IMG/VR virus record: IMGVR_UViG_3300009103_001934
Coordinates: 114,488 to 178,487 of that record
Reading direction: 5' to 3' (one strand)
Origin: a virus
Length of the DNA: 64,000 nucleotides
Shown: in pieces, positions 46,684 through 56,607 of the stretch
Position numbering within the stretch: position 1 is the first letter of the stretch
Layout: each line of letters begins with the position of its first letter
Position numbers and translations under genes: made by a program
Notes under the pieces: model-generated
The model's input: the letters and a program-made list of their open reading frames with translations, nothing else
What the model was told of the DNA's origin: nothing
Database searches by the model: none

Positions 46684-47763
46684 ATGTCAGATCAGAATTA
46701 CAAAGTTGACGTCGTACTCTCTGGTGCACAACAAACCAGCGTAGTCGTTGGTGGACCACCCTCAGTTAACGTCTCCGTGGGAGGAGCATCGAGTACCTCT
46801 GTTCAACAAGGCGCGACGAGTGCCTCGGTTTTATCAACCACACCAACCGCACACCCGACTGTAGGATTTGTGGGCGTACAAGGCCCCCCGGGAGAAATGG
46901 TATTCGCCAAGGGGGATCACGGTCAAATACAATATAATAGGCTGGGTTATATATCTGGCGTATCAAATTTTTTCTTTTATCCTGAAGCAAATAATTTATA
47001 TTTAAGCGGGGGATTGTTGTCTTCAAGAGGGGGTAAGTTTCAAATAACTGGTCTAGCTGTAGACACTGGAGCCTTTTTATTAAGGGATCCCGGAAATGAT
47101 AAAAATTTATTTAAAATAGATACAACTAATAAAAGAATCTCTATATCAGATACAACTACGGCTAATGAATATTATGTAGGAATAGGAACTGGGGTCGCTC
47201 GAGAGAGACTCCATGTCGCAGGAGGTAACTTAAGGGTCGATGGGGATATAGTTTTAGGGGGTAATATAGTCCCAACAGAAAGCGGTATTTATAACTTGGG
47301 CTCGCCCACTAGGCCTTTTAAAGAATTATATATTGAGGGGGATTCTATTCATTTTGTGAATTCTCAATCGAAAATTTCTGCCAGTTCAGATGGATTTGCG
47401 TTTACTACCCAAGAGGACGATGGTACACAAAAAGTACTTTTTCAGGTGACAAATGAAGGCGTGCATGCTGATGGATCTCTAATTACTGGCGTACCGTATA
47501 CTGGATTGAGAGACGGTGGAGCCTATTTGTCTTTTGACGTCCCAGATAAGGCGGCTAGTTTAGAAATAGATTACGGAAAAACTCTTAATTATGACCCACA
47601 AGTCCTATGCGATTTGGAGCCTCCACAGGGAAAAAATGAAATTTATTTTACGTCAGTACATAATGTAGAAAGAACTGGCTGTAACGTGTTCTTTAGTAAT
47701 AAAATCAGCGGAAATGGTTATATTTTGAATTGTCACGTGGGACCGAGGAATCCGCTTTTCTAG
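46684..47763 (+). CDS. Tail fibre-like protein
   Basis: This 359-residue protein has a Ser/Val-rich N-terminal repeat (VVVGGPPSVNVSVGGASSTS), a short Gly-Pro-Pro collagen-like turn, then beta repeats with GIGTGVARERLHVAGGNLRV and GNIVPTESGIYNLGSPTRPF, typical of fibre trunks (the LHV-GNL-V/GD type). C-terminal IYFTSVHNVERTGCNVFFSN could be the tip. It is one of a series of fibre genes. Confidence 0.75.
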   Translation: MSDQNYKVDVVLSGAQQTSVVVGGPPSVNVSVGGASSTSVQQGATSASVLSTTPTAHPTVGFVGVQGPPGEMVFAKGDHGQIQYNRLGYISGVSNFFFYPEANNLYLSGGLLSSRGGKFQITGLAVDTGAFLLRDPGNDKNLFKIDTTNKRISISDTTTANEYYVGIGTGVARERLHVAGGNLRVDGDIVLGGNIVPTESGIYNLGSPTRPFKELYIEGDSIHFVNSQSKISASSDGFAFTTQEDDGTQKVLFQVTNEGVHADGSLITGVPYTGLRDGGAYLSFDVPDKAASLEIDYGKTLNYDPQVLCDLEPPQGKNEIYFTSVHNVERTGCNVFFSNKISGNGYILNCHVGPRNPLF

Positions 47764-47782
47764 TCTATTTCTTTTTTATCTG

Positions 47783-47791
47783 GTGTATTTA
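47783..47791 (+). promoter_or_regulatory. GTGTATTTA motif (candidate phage promoter)
   Basis: GTGTATTTA lies 23 nt before the ATG at 47815, with GATAGGAG as a ribosome-binding site between. Confidence 0.45.
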
Positions 47792-47814
47792 ATAGATAGG
47801 AGCTTTATAGGACC

Positions 47815-49629
47815 ATGCCATCAAAAACATTTTCAGTAGAACAATTAAGACTTAACGATAGGTTGCTTACGGGTAGTGCTGAGGGCCTATTTATCGACGG
47901 ACAACAGCTTGCGGTAGGAAGCTCTGCCGTACCATTAGCTAGAAAGATCTATGCCGGTAACGCCCTTAAGATTCAAGGTGCGCAAGGTACAGCTTGGTCT
48001 GATTTAAGTCTTGATGTTACTATCGATGTTGATCTCCCAGATCCAGTAGGCACGAATAATGGTGTGGGCGCACTTGGAATTGACGGAAATGATCAACTTT
48101 ACGTCGTAGATCAGGGTATTAATAAGGACATGTTGTCCACCAATATTTGGGGATTAGGCCTCGAAGGTGGAGGAGGTAATGTTGTTAACATCGGTCCCGG
48201 CTCTGGTCTTTCTGCTCAAGACAATCATGTTGATATTGATGTAGGTGGCGTTACTGACGACATGCTCGCCGGCAGCATTTCTGACGGTAAGCTCGCTACT
48301 ATTACCGCTGGGGGTAAAGTGGCTGGTTCGGCAGTTCAGTTAAATGCGGGCGGGACTATTGCGGATGATTCGGGACTAAAAGTAGCAGCAAATAAAATTG
48401 GCAAACTTCACTTGACGACCGACGTTGCCGGTGACGGTTTAGCCGGAGGAAATGATACGGCGCTTTCTGTCGGTGCGGGATCCGGTCTTTATGTTCAAGC
48501 AGGCGCGGACACAGTAAACATTAATGTAGGTGGCGTAACTAATGATATGCTCGCCGGTAGCATTCAAGACAATAAGCTTAATCAAATTGTTACCGCAAAT
48601 AAAGTCGCTGGTTCCTCAGTCGAACTCCACGATAAGGATGGAGCCTCTCAAAGTATTTCTGATGATAACGGACTTGAAGTTAAAGCAGGTAGTATTAAAT
48701 CAGTACACCTTTCTTCGTCGAACCTTCTCGGAGTAGGCCTTAATGGCGGAAATAATACAGATATTTACGTCGGCGCTGGTTCCGGTATTCACGTTGAAGG
48801 CGGAGAAGTTCATTTAAATAACACGGGAGTTACTACAGCAAAAATTGTAGATCTTGCAGTCACATCAGCAAAACTTGCTGGTAGTATTCCGATGGCTAAA
48901 ACGAACTTCTCCGACGGTAACGGTTTAGTTTTATCTACCGCTGGTAATGTTGACACATTAGATATCGTGGCAGGAACGGGTATCCTCGTTAACGCTAATG
49001 ATATTAATGTCGATACTAATGTCGTAAGAACTGACTCGGACGTGACTCAGACTTTAGAAGGTAATTATACCTTTACTAATTCACTTCTGCTTAGCTCAGG
49101 CATTACGATTGCAGGAGACCTAACGGTAAGAGGGCAAACTGTAATTACAGAGCAAAATCAAGTTAACATCGGCGATAATATTATCGTACTTAATTCTGAT
49201 TTTGTAGGTAATGATCCGCCCGACGCGGGCATAGAAGTTTATCGCGATAATGCTGCAGGCGGAGACGCTTCACTTATCTTTGATGACGACACTTTAGCCT
49301 CCGCTGGCGGAGATGTCTGGAAAGCTGGCTTCAAGGGATCCGAGCAGATGATCCATACCGCAAAAACCATGCGGACATATTCAAAGATAGTCAAATCTGG
49401 CCTTACTCGAGAAAGCGTCCTATTTGGCTATACTTTCACTGCCGTTCCAAATGTGGTCGTTTCTTTGCAAAATACCACTACCGAACTGGAGCCCAGCAGA
49501 GAGCCTGACTTAATGGCTATGTTGGTAACGACAGTAAATACTACTGGGTTTAATGTTGATTTCTCTTGTCCGGTAGATGGAGATAGTTATTACATTAAAG
49601 CCTTCGTTGAGGGGGGAGCAATCTACTAA
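47815..49629 (+). CDS. Tail fibre with internal ~85-residue repeats
   Basis: This 604-residue protein has at least three degenerate repeats of VGGVTDDMLAGSISDGKL / GDGLAGGN / GAGSGLYVQ type (VGGVTNDMLAGSIQDNKL, then GVGLNGGNN and GAGSGIHVEG) in a beta-helical trunk. It is followed by a YTFTNSLLLSSGITIAGDLT segment and a head-like end (FGYTFTAVPNVVVSLQNTTT). This is the usual layout of trimeric phage fibres. It is followed by a strong terminator. Confidence 0.8.
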   Translation: MPSKTFSVEQLRLNDRLLTGSAEGLFIDGQQLAVGSSAVPLARKIYAGNALKIQGAQGTAWSDLSLDVTIDVDLPDPVGTNNGVGALGIDGNDQLYVVDQGINKDMLSTNIWGLGLEGGGGNVVNIGPGSGLSAQDNHVDIDVGGVTDDMLAGSISDGKLATITAGGKVAGSAVQLNAGGTIADDSGLKVAANKIGKLHLTTDVAGDGLAGGNDTALSVGAGSGLYVQAGADTVNINVGGVTNDMLAGSIQDNKLNQIVTANKVAGSSVELHDKDGASQSISDDNGLEVKAGSIKSVHLSSSNLLGVGLNGGNNTDIYVGAGSGIHVEGGEVHLNNTGVTTAKIVDLAVTSAKLAGSIPMAKTNFSDGNGLVLSTAGNVDTLDIVAGTGILVNANDINVDTNVVRTDSDVTQTLEGNYTFTNSLLLSSGITIAGDLTVRGQTVITEQNQVNIGDNIIVLNSDFVGNDPPDAGIEVYRDNAAGGDASLIFDDDTLASAGGDVWKAGFKGSEQMIHTAKTMRTYSKIVKSGLTRESVLFGYTFTAVPNVVVSLQNTTTELEPSREPDLMAMLVTTVNTTGFNVDFSCPVDGDSYYIKAFVEGGAIY

Positions 49630-49653
49630 AATATTGGGAATAAAAGCCTCCTT

Positions 49654-49684
49654 ACCCCCCGTTTTCGGAACGGGGGGTTTTTTT
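49654..49684 (+). terminator. Terminator after repeat fibre
   Basis: ACCCCCCGTT pairs with AACGGGGGGT around a TTCGG loop, followed by a T-run. Confidence 0.9.
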
Positions 49685-49737
49685 ATATTTACATTTCTTA
49701 CCATTTAAAAATATAATAACTGAGGTATTTTACGTGT

Positions 49738-50094
49738 ATGGCTGACGAAAGAACATGGAACAAAAAGAAGAAAATAGAGGAAATAGCCAACTATATTATA
49801 AATAATATTACCATGGCTGAAGTTACCCATATTTTGATAGAAAGAGCCACGGAAACAGCAACAGAAATAGTAGAAAATGATTTGCCAGCAGAGGAGTATA
49901 GGGCGATCATCTTTTACAAGAAAAAAAGGAAAAAAAATAACTCTAAATTAATTAATAATATCAAAAACTCAGTTAACTCATTTTGGAGTACTGTAAAGTC
50001 AAAATTTACTAAAAAAGAAGAAGATCCATTATCTAAATTAATTAAACGAGACGGATTCACCACCAAGAAGACAAGAGACGAAGATGGCACATAG
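49738..50094 (+). CDS. Small basic hypothetical protein
   Basis: This 118-residue protein has a helical N-terminal half ([20 protein letters not shown]) and a Lys-rich second half ([20 protein letters not shown]). It overlaps the first collagen-like fibre gene by 11 nt and could be a small partner of it. No family is recognised. Confidence 0.65.
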   Translation: MADERTWNKKKKIEEIANYIINNITMAEVTHILIERATETATEIVENDLPAEEYRAIIFYKKKRKKNNSKLINNIKNSVNSFWSTVKSKFTKKEEDPLSKLIKRDGFTTKKTRDEDGT

Positions 50095-51103
50095 AAAAAA
50101 TTTATTTTTAGGTAACATTCTCGGCGCTACGGGACCCACAGGGCCTTCGGGGCCGACCGGGCCCTCGGGGCCGAGCGGAGCCACGGGACCTGCGGGAGGT
50201 CCCACGGGCCCTACCGGGCCGACCGGGGCCACGGGACCTATTGGTCCGACAGGCGTTCGAGGCGTTTCGGGTTATGGATTCGTTACTTCTTCCAGCGACT
50301 CCATAGACCTTGATGCCGCTTCCCTTGGTACATCAATAACAAAAAACATAGAGTCAGGATTAGCGTACCAAGCGGGCACGAGGATAAGATTCTCAAGCGA
50401 GAATTCTTCTGACTGCTTTTTTGAAGGAAAGGTACTTTCTTATACGCCCGCATCTGAAAACATTACTCTTTATATAGATTATATAAAGGGCACGTGCGCA
50501 GACGCGCAGTGGAATGTTAACCTAGCGGGAGAAGTGGGAGCGACGGGCCCTGAAGGGGCGACCGGGCCCGATGGAAGAATACTCAATACAAATTATGATA
50601 AACAATTAACATATAATGATAATGGCTCGTTAAGTTATGCGGGAGGAGTATATGATAAGAGTAATGAATATTTTGCGCTAGGTCATTTATCTCCAGAATG
50701 TATTTTAGATGTAAGTGGTAATTCAAAATTCAGAGGAAACGTAAATATTACTGGAAACTTATATGTTTCTGGACTAGGAGAATTAATTGTCGATGACTTG
50801 GCTGTTGCTCAACATAACACGGCTACTTCTGGTTACTTGGTTACAGATCCGGACAACACTGGCGTATCGATTAAATGTATTGTACCCAAAATAGAATATG
50901 AAGAATTTACGGGAGATGGAATGATCAGTGAATTTATTTTGTCTACGGCCTGCAAAGGTCCGGAGTGGCTCATCATATGGGATAGTTACGCTGGAACCCC
51001 TCGTTCTCCTACTGAATATAGTGTTAATGGGTCAACGATAACTTTTCTTGATCAACAATCTTTACCCATGGGCAAATTAACCGTTAGGCATATTATACTG
51101 TAA
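50084..51103 (+). CDS. Collagen-like fibre protein, copy 1
   Basis: This 339-residue protein opens [20 protein letters not shown], a run of Gly-x-y triplets (about 15 triplets), then a globular beta domain ([20 protein letters not shown]) and a second short collagen run ([13 protein letters not shown]), ending with a fibre-tip-like region. The same N-terminus occurs in the genes at 52997 and 53929. Triplet repeats would form a trimeric collagen-like stalk with the N-terminus attached to the tail. One-nt spacing to the next gene. Confidence 0.85.
   Translation: MAHRKNLFLGNILGATGPTGPSGPTGPSGPSGATGPAGGPTGPTGPTGATGPIGPTGVRGVSGYGFVTSSSDSIDLDAASLGTSITKNIESGLAYQAGTRIRFSSENSSDCFFEGKVLSYTPASENITLYIDYIKGTCADAQWNVNLAGEVGATGPEGATGPDGRILNTNYDKQLTYNDNGSLSYAGGVYDKSNEYFALGHLSPECILDVSGNSKFRGNVNITGNLYVSGLGELIVDDLAVAQHNTATSGYLVTDPDNTGVSIKCIVPKIEYEEFTGDGMISEFILSTACKGPEWLIIWDSYAGTPRSPTEYSVNGSTITFLDQQSLPMGKLTVRHIIL
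50108..50225 (+). repeat. Collagen-coding repeat shared by three fibre genes
   Basis: The stretch starting TTAGGTAACATTCTCGG and encoding [16 protein letters not shown] recurs at about 53009 and 53946; each copy continues in GGN-rich triplets. Nucleotide identity between the copies at 50.1 and 53.9 kb is high. Confidence 0.85.
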
Positions 51104-52995
51104 TGGCAAAAAAAATATTCAGAGCAGAAAAAATAAAAGCCGATGAAATATGCGGGATAACTGGTAATTTTGTCGTTGATGGTAATGTAATAGCTAGCGG
51201 GGGATATGTACACGCTCAGACATATGTAAGCGGAGCTACTGGATATTTCGGAACTCTCCACGCAGATAATTTTGAACAAAATCAAGACTTAGTTTACGCT
51301 TTTAGATTCGGAGGACCCCCGATAAATGTGCCGAGTAGGCTCCCAGTTATGACCGCTACGGGTTTGAGGCTAACCGGTTGCGGCCCCGGGCAAGAAGCTC
51401 TTCCCGCTAACGGACACGTACCATATTGGTGTGATGTGTCAGAAGATCAATCTACATGGCCTGTTACTTTTGGGTTTACTGGCCTAGCTTCAGGACACAA
51501 TTTAGTTTTCGTAGAAGATCCCAGTTCATTTCCAATTGGAGAACACATTATAATTAACCCCGGAGGATTATATGGAGACGGCATTCCTCAAGAAGAGCAT
51601 ACAGTTATAGATTCAACTTATTATTGGCCCACAGGCTGTTGTAACTCTCAGGTTAGTGGATACTATAACGCCGGAAACGACGGCATATTGCATACCGATA
51701 CCATAAGTGGCGGTTATAATTTTATTAAAGGAGATCACGTAAAAATTTCAGGCTCAGAAACGGTATATACTATTACTCAAACTGGGTCGAGCGTAACAGA
51801 AGGAATTAGAACTTTAGATTTTGCTCCGGTCTTACAAGAAAATGCTTTAGACAGCGGATGCATATGCTTGGTTCAACCCACGCTACTTTTAGAAGATAAA
51901 TTACAAAATGATTATCCAACGGGAACGAAAATAGCAAACGTATTTCCTAGGACAAGCACTACGGTAGCAAAAGATAGCTGCCTGCTTAATCTTGATGGGC
52001 ATCTTGATCCTTGGTATTCAAACGCAGACCCCTATTGGGATAAGACTGTGTTAATTTTACAGTCTACCGGAGCTCATGGATCTATTAAGTTCTGTGATTC
52101 GTCTCCAGTTCTTCATTTAGTAACAGGTTTTGGAGACGTACATCAATCAAATGTACAAAGTAAATTTGGACATTCTATCTACTTCGATGGGAATGGAGAC
52201 TATTTAACTATCGGCGAAGACTCTGCGGGTTCTTTAGACCTTGACGCTAATCCATTCGCAATCGAATTTTGGTTTTATACCACTGGGCACAATTATATTG
52301 ATCCTATTACGTTATTACCTTCTTCTGGGACAATTTTATCAAAGGGATCAGTGGGTACAGATCTTTATGAAGACTTTAGTGTATTCTACGGCTCTGGCGA
52401 AAAAATTCACGTTCATGGATTAAATCAGGCCAATAGCGGGTTGGCCGCGGTATCAACGAACACCCTTGCTCTGGACACGTGGCATCATATTGCTATAGTA
52501 AGGGAGGACGCTACGCCTAATCAGATGAAGCTATACGTTAATGGTTCTGAAGAGGCCGCTTGGGCGAAAACTAATACAGTATATAATAGCACAAGGCCCC
52601 TTTACGTAGGCAAAAATGAATACAACTTAGATCAACCAACTGATTATTTTAAAGGGTACGTAGAAGAAGTAAGAATAACTAAGGGTGTTCCTCGTTACGA
52701 AGATAAAGATCGATTCACTACGTCAAATACTTTTGTTGTTCCGACTAGCCGGGCAGCCATGCCTCCGTTCAATAAGTATGTCGCGGCTAATTATGGGTGT
52801 ATAAATCAAATATGCTATAATACCCAATATTTATATTTAGAGACTTTTACTGGAATGGGGAGGTGGATGGCGACGGGCTATAGAGAGTGGTTCGTGGGAG
52901 AGTCCGGCATCGAAGTTCACATAACTGGCGCCCCTCATGGAACGGTTATCCCTAATATATTAACTCTCTCATACCCACACAATTTACCAACTTAA
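51103..52995 (+). CDS. LamG-domain fibre protein
   Basis: This 630-residue protein has an N-terminal fibre-like stretch (GNFVVDGNVIASGGYVHAQT) and a laminin-G/concanavalin-type jelly roll at about 345-545: YFDGNGDYLTIGEDSAG, NPFAIEFWFYTTGHN, TWHHIAIVRED, MKLYVNGSEEAAW and GYVEEVRITKGVPRY. LamG domains bind glycans, fitting a receptor-binding role. It sits in the fibre operon between collagen-like genes. Confidence 0.85.
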   Translation: MAKKIFRAEKIKADEICGITGNFVVDGNVIASGGYVHAQTYVSGATGYFGTLHADNFEQNQDLVYAFRFGGPPINVPSRLPVMTATGLRLTGCGPGQEALPANGHVPYWCDVSEDQSTWPVTFGFTGLASGHNLVFVEDPSSFPIGEHIIINPGGLYGDGIPQEEHTVIDSTYYWPTGCCNSQVSGYYNAGNDGILHTDTISGGYNFIKGDHVKISGSETVYTITQTGSSVTEGIRTLDFAPVLQENALDSGCICLVQPTLLLEDKLQNDYPTGTKIANVFPRTSTTVAKDSCLLNLDGHLDPWYSNADPYWDKTVLILQSTGAHGSIKFCDSSPVLHLVTGFGDVHQSNVQSKFGHSIYFDGNGDYLTIGEDSAGSLDLDANPFAIEFWFYTTGHNYIDPITLLPSSGTILSKGSVGTDLYEDFSVFYGSGEKIHVHGLNQANSGLAAVSTNTLALDTWHHIAIVREDATPNQMKLYVNGSEEAAWAKTNTVYNSTRPLYVGKNEYNLDQPTDYFKGYVEEVRITKGVPRYEDKDRFTTSNTFVVPTSRAAMPPFNKYVAANYGCINQICYNTQYLYLETFTGMGRWMATGYREWFVGESGIEVHITGAPHGTVIPNILTLSYPHNLPT

Positions 52996-52996
52996 T

Positions 52997-53929
52997 ATGG
53001 CTAATTTATATCTAGGTAACATTCTCGGAGCCACCGGTCCTACGGGCCCAAGCGGCCCTGTAGGGCCTTCCGGGGTCACGGGGGCTACGGGCCCAGCGGG
53101 CTCTCCCGGAGGCGCCACAGGGCCTTCTGGGGCCACTGGAGCCACAGGACCGAGCGGGCCAGCAGCGCCTTTATGTAATGGAACATCTGTGGATTATCTT
53201 GATCTACTAAGTGACACAACATCAGTTGGATCTACTGTTAGTCTAACGACCCAATTAGACAAATGTTGGACAGTCGGCCAACACGTTATGATTACGTCTA
53301 ATGCTGATAATAGTCAATTTTTGGTGGGATCCATAGTTTCTTATATAAATTATACTCTTACGCTTGACATCGTATATCGACAGGGAATAGTCAATCACAA
53401 CTCTTGGCTTATTAATCTTAGTGGTCCCGTAGGCGCAACTGGGCCCGTGGGAGTAGCTATAGCTGTTGATGCAGACACAATCAATTATTTTTCGGATGAT
53501 ATAGCGGGTGGATATCTCTGGACTGGAACTTGCGGTATCAGTGGGAACGATTTTAACGCTATTGATGACACCTCAAGTACGGCTTTCGCTGTTTCTTTTT
53601 CTGGAGATAACGGGGTCAGCCTTAATCCTGTCTTAAAAATAAATTACCAAGGAAATAGAACAATAATTAATAAATATTATCTTCATTTAGGTAGTGATGA
53701 AGATGTAAAATATGCGCCGAAGTATTGGCATATTGAAGCCTCAAACGATGATACTATTTGGACCACTTTGGATACAAGAGCAAATCAAAATTTTATAATA
53801 GGAAAATTTAATTATAATTTCGCTAACGGAGATCAGTATCAATATTATAGAATGAGTTTATTATCTGGAGAAGAAACTGTATATCATAAAGCTAGAATAA
53901 GTCATTTAGATTTTGTAACACAACAATAA
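52997..53929 (+). CDS. Collagen-like fibre protein, copy 2
   Basis: This 310-residue protein repeats the N-terminus [20 protein letters not shown], with about 17 Gly-x-y triplets, then a copy-1-like domain (DLLSDTTSVGSTVSLTTQLD). A distinct C-terminal part (NKYYLHLGSDEDVKYAPKYW, HIEASNDDTIWTTLDTR) resembles an F5/8-type C (discoidin) sugar-binding domain. The shared N-terminus suggests a common attachment point or assembly with copies 1 and 3. Confidence 0.85.
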   Translation: MANLYLGNILGATGPTGPSGPVGPSGVTGATGPAGSPGGATGPSGATGATGPSGPAAPLCNGTSVDYLDLLSDTTSVGSTVSLTTQLDKCWTVGQHVMITSNADNSQFLVGSIVSYINYTLTLDIVYRQGIVNHNSWLINLSGPVGATGPVGVAIAVDADTINYFSDDIAGGYLWTGTCGISGNDFNAIDDTSSTAFAVSFSGDNGVSLNPVLKINYQGNRTIINKYYLHLGSDEDVKYAPKYWHIEASNDDTIWTTLDTRANQNFIIGKFNYNFANGDQYQYYRMSLLSGEETVYHKARISHLDFVTQQ

Positions 53930-54786
53930 TGCCCGTAACACATACATATTTAGGTAATATCTTGGGAGCGACAGGGCCCACGGGGCCTTCGGGACCAACC
54001 GGGCCTTCGGGGCCGAGCGGAGCCACAGGACCTGCGGGGGGACCCACGGGCCCGACGGGCCCCTCTGGTCCTACCGGTCCCAGTGGAATTGCGCTTCTTA
54101 GTCACGGTAATACGACCGACAGTATAGATCTTTCTCATGCGTCAACCGCTGTGGGACAAACAGTTTGTGTTACTACTAATCAAGATAGGGCTTGGGGGAA
54201 CGGCGAATATATAATACTAACTTTACCGGCTGATACCTCTAACTTTTTAGTAGGGTGTGTCACTTCTTATTCGGGCACATCGCTTTGTTTCGAAGTAAAA
54301 TATCGCTCTGGAACTCAAGCTGCTGCTCTTTGGAATATTAACCCAAGCGCGGTACCGGGTCCTAGCGGACCACCGGGAGCGACTGGGCCGATTGGCATCG
54401 CTGGACCCACAGGGCCAGTTGGCGCAGCCTCTCCGCCTTCTTCTAGAGGAGCCACAAATGCTGTAATTAGTTTAGCGGGAGGAACAACAATTTTAGATTG
54501 CGGAGCTACAGAGCTTTTCAGGTGCGATCTAACATCGACCTCGACGCTTAAGCTTAATAATGCGGGTTCTGGTCAAGTTATTTACATTTTGGTTTCCTAT
54601 GCAAATGTTATGGCGGATCTTTCTTGGTCGAATCCTAGTGATGGATCTATATATTGGGAAAACGACACAATTCCATACTCCCCGAGCTTTACGGGTTATA
54701 GTAAACTATATCAATTTATTAAAATATATCACGCTACATCTAATAGTATATACTTAGCTAAGGACTTGGGAGAATTTAACATTTAG
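53929..54786 (+). CDS. Collagen-like fibre protein, copy 3
   Basis: This 285-residue protein starts [20 protein letters not shown] with about 17 triplets, the shared intermediate domain (SIDLSHASTAVGQTVCVTTN), a second collagen run (VPGPSGPPGATGPIGIAGPT) and a different C-terminal domain. At DNA level the first 100 bp match copy 1 closely, indicating duplication or recombination. It ends convergently with the minus-strand glycosyltransferase, overlapping by 11 nt. Confidence 0.85.
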   Translation: MPVTHTYLGNILGATGPTGPSGPTGPSGPSGATGPAGGPTGPTGPSGPTGPSGIALLSHGNTTDSIDLSHASTAVGQTVCVTTNQDRAWGNGEYIILTLPADTSNFLVGCVTSYSGTSLCFEVKYRSGTQAAALWNINPSAVPGPSGPPGATGPIGIAGPTGPVGAASPPSSRGATNAVISLAGGTTILDCGATELFRCDLTSTSTLKLNNAGSGQVIYILVSYANVMADLSWSNPSDGSIYWENDTIPYSPSFTGYSKLYQFIKIYHATSNSIYLAKDLGEFNI

Positions 54787-55900
54787 GGTATTTTTTATTA
54801 AGCCACTCTAAATTTGAGTCGGCTATTTGATAAAAGCCGTCTTCTTTTAAATTATTAATATTATTAAAATATGAACTATACATTTTACTTATAGCTCCTA
54901 GGGAGAAGTTATTTTTTGACCAATACCTACAATCTTTGGGCTTTATATCTTGTATATTTTTAATGGCCCAATAAAAATCATTCATATTTCTACAGCGATA
55001 CCCAGTAACCCCATGAAGATTATTCTCTGCAAAGCATCCCCAGTCGCTAGTAATAATAGGTGTACCACAAAGCATAGCCTCTATAGTCACTCCCCCAAAA
55101 GGTTCTATATAATGCGTGGGTAAAATAAGCGCCTTCGCGTTCTTCATTAATTCTTTTCTTTTTTCTACATCAGCATACCCAACATATTCTACATGACTGG
55201 GTGTCCTGTCGTATCCCATATCCTCCAGATTTCCCTGCCCAGCAAGGACTAACTTGTCTCCAGTTTTTTCTGTAGCCTGAATGGCTATATTTACCCCTTT
55301 AATTTCCGCTATCCTGCCGAGATATAAAACATAATCTTCTTTATTTTCTTTATACTCAAAGTCTTCGAGATCAAAATAATTTGGAATTACCGCGTCAAAC
55401 CAAGCTGGGTGGGCTACTTTATTCTCTCCGTATATCGCATGCATGACTGCATAAGATTCAAAAACTTTGTGAGGAGCAAAAGTCGCCCCCGCGTTATAAC
55501 CTATTCCGGGTTCAATTATGAAACATTTATGTCCGAATTTGTCTGCGACCGCTTGATGGCCGTTACCCCAAAAACATAATATTGCATCACCCTCTTCTAC
55601 CCTACTGTTTAATGCCTCTTCCGCTCTTCGATAAAACGTTTGGTGAGCATAATCATCCGTACCGTGTCTGAAAAACTCTTTTTTCCAATCATATTCTCCA
55701 TATGCGGTATTTAATGCTAAATCGTCTGTAACAGCAACATGTTCGTGACAAATAACCTCTGATTTTTCATGCCCATAATGTATTATTTGATAAAAAGGGC
55801 TCATCATCTTACAAAATTTAAGTACTTTTTGAGTAAAAGCGCATGATAGGTATTCTTTAGAGGTAATTGTGTGGGGAATAGCTAAAACATGTAATTTCAT
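54776..55900 (-). CDS. GT4-type glycosyltransferase
   Basis: This 374-residue GT-B enzyme has the C-terminal donor-binding signature VLYLGRIAEIKGVNIAIQAT, LVLAGQGNLE, ALILPTHYIEPFGGVTIEAM (the E-x7-E motif) and LCGTPIITSDWGCFAEN. It transfers a sugar from an NDP-sugar donor. Located among fibre genes on the opposite strand, it could glycosylate fibres or remodel a host glycan; this is inference. It is divergent from the gene at 55974. Confidence 0.9.
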   Translation of the reverse strand: MKLHVLAIPHTITSKEYLSCAFTQKVLKFCKMMSPFYQIIHYGHEKSEVICHEHVAVTDDLALNTAYGEYDWKKEFFRHGTDDYAHQTFYRRAEEALNSRVEEGDAILCFWGNGHQAVADKFGHKCFIIEPGIGYNAGATFAPHKVFESYAVMHAIYGENKVAHPAWFDAVIPNYFDLEDFEYKENKEDYVLYLGRIAEIKGVNIAIQATEKTGDKLVLAGQGNLEDMGYDRTPSHVEYVGYADVEKRKELMKNAKALILPTHYIEPFGGVTIEAMLCGTPIITSDWGCFAENNLHGVTGYRCRNMNDFYWAIKNIQDIKPKDCRYWSKNNFSLGAISKMYSSYFNNINNLKEDGFYQIADSNLEWLNKKYPKC

Positions 55901-55973
55901 TAAAATATTTCCTAAAAAAATATATTACAAAAAAGGTCATTTTTCAAGATAATATTATTGGGATAGTCCACAT

Positions 55974-56579
55974 ATGTCACATAAAGAATCAGATGCTGCA
56001 TCTTGCAATTCTTACTTTAAATACGGAAAATCTTTTCCCGATAACGTAAGGGATGCCATTTGCGATCTTCCCGAAGTCATAGGAAGCACGGGCCCTACGG
56101 GGCCAGAAGGACCTAAGGGCTCTACGGGAGATATAGGCAATTTTAGTCCAGCTACTTTGGATGATATCTTAGCTGGAAGAAATTCTGATCCGCCGTCCTA
56201 CGTAGATGCTTCAGGCTGGTATCACGGATCTAATCAGTATGCGCCTCTCGTGCAAACTGATACTATATTAGAACAAACTTATTATCCTGACGCTTTGGAT
56301 CATAATATATTTGATTTGACCATAAGTGGCAATTGTGTTTTAGGCACTCCCGTAAACATGAAAAATGGAAGGACCATAAGCGTTGTCGTTAGACAGCACT
56401 TAGCCACACAGGGACTTAATGAATTGAATATGGATCCAGCTTATGAATTCGACGGAGGTTATAATCAGCTAACTTTAACCTCTGGAGCTAAAGACGTAAT
56501 CGTTGCGACAAAAATTAATGATTTTTATTTTTGTACTTTAGCCGTTGATATTAAAACTGGAATAAATACAGCATATTAA
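55974..56579 (+). CDS. Short collagen-like virion protein
   Basis: This 201-residue protein has an N-terminal domain with two Cys (SDAASCNSYFKYGKSFPDNV), a short collagen run (GSTGPTGPEGPKGSTGDIGN) and a beta-rich C-terminal part (NGRTISVVVRQHLATQGLNE). It is related to the collagen-like fibres in style but has a different N-terminus. Probably a minor fibre or neck appendage. Confidence 0.75.
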   Translation: MSHKESDAASCNSYFKYGKSFPDNVRDAICDLPEVIGSTGPTGPEGPKGSTGDIGNFSPATLDDILAGRNSDPPSYVDASGWYHGSNQYAPLVQTDTILEQTYYPDALDHNIFDLTISGNCVLGTPVNMKNGRTISVVVRQHLATQGLNELNMDPAYEFDGGYNQLTLTSGAKDVIVATKINDFYFCTLAVDIKTGINTAY

Positions 56580-56607
56580 TTCCGTTTAATATTGAGGTTA
56601 ATACAAA

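Noticed and set aside
53950-54138. Arg/Gly-rich minus-strand ORF opposite the collagen repeat
   Set aside because: It is a by-product of Gly-Pro codon bias in the collagen-coding DNA.
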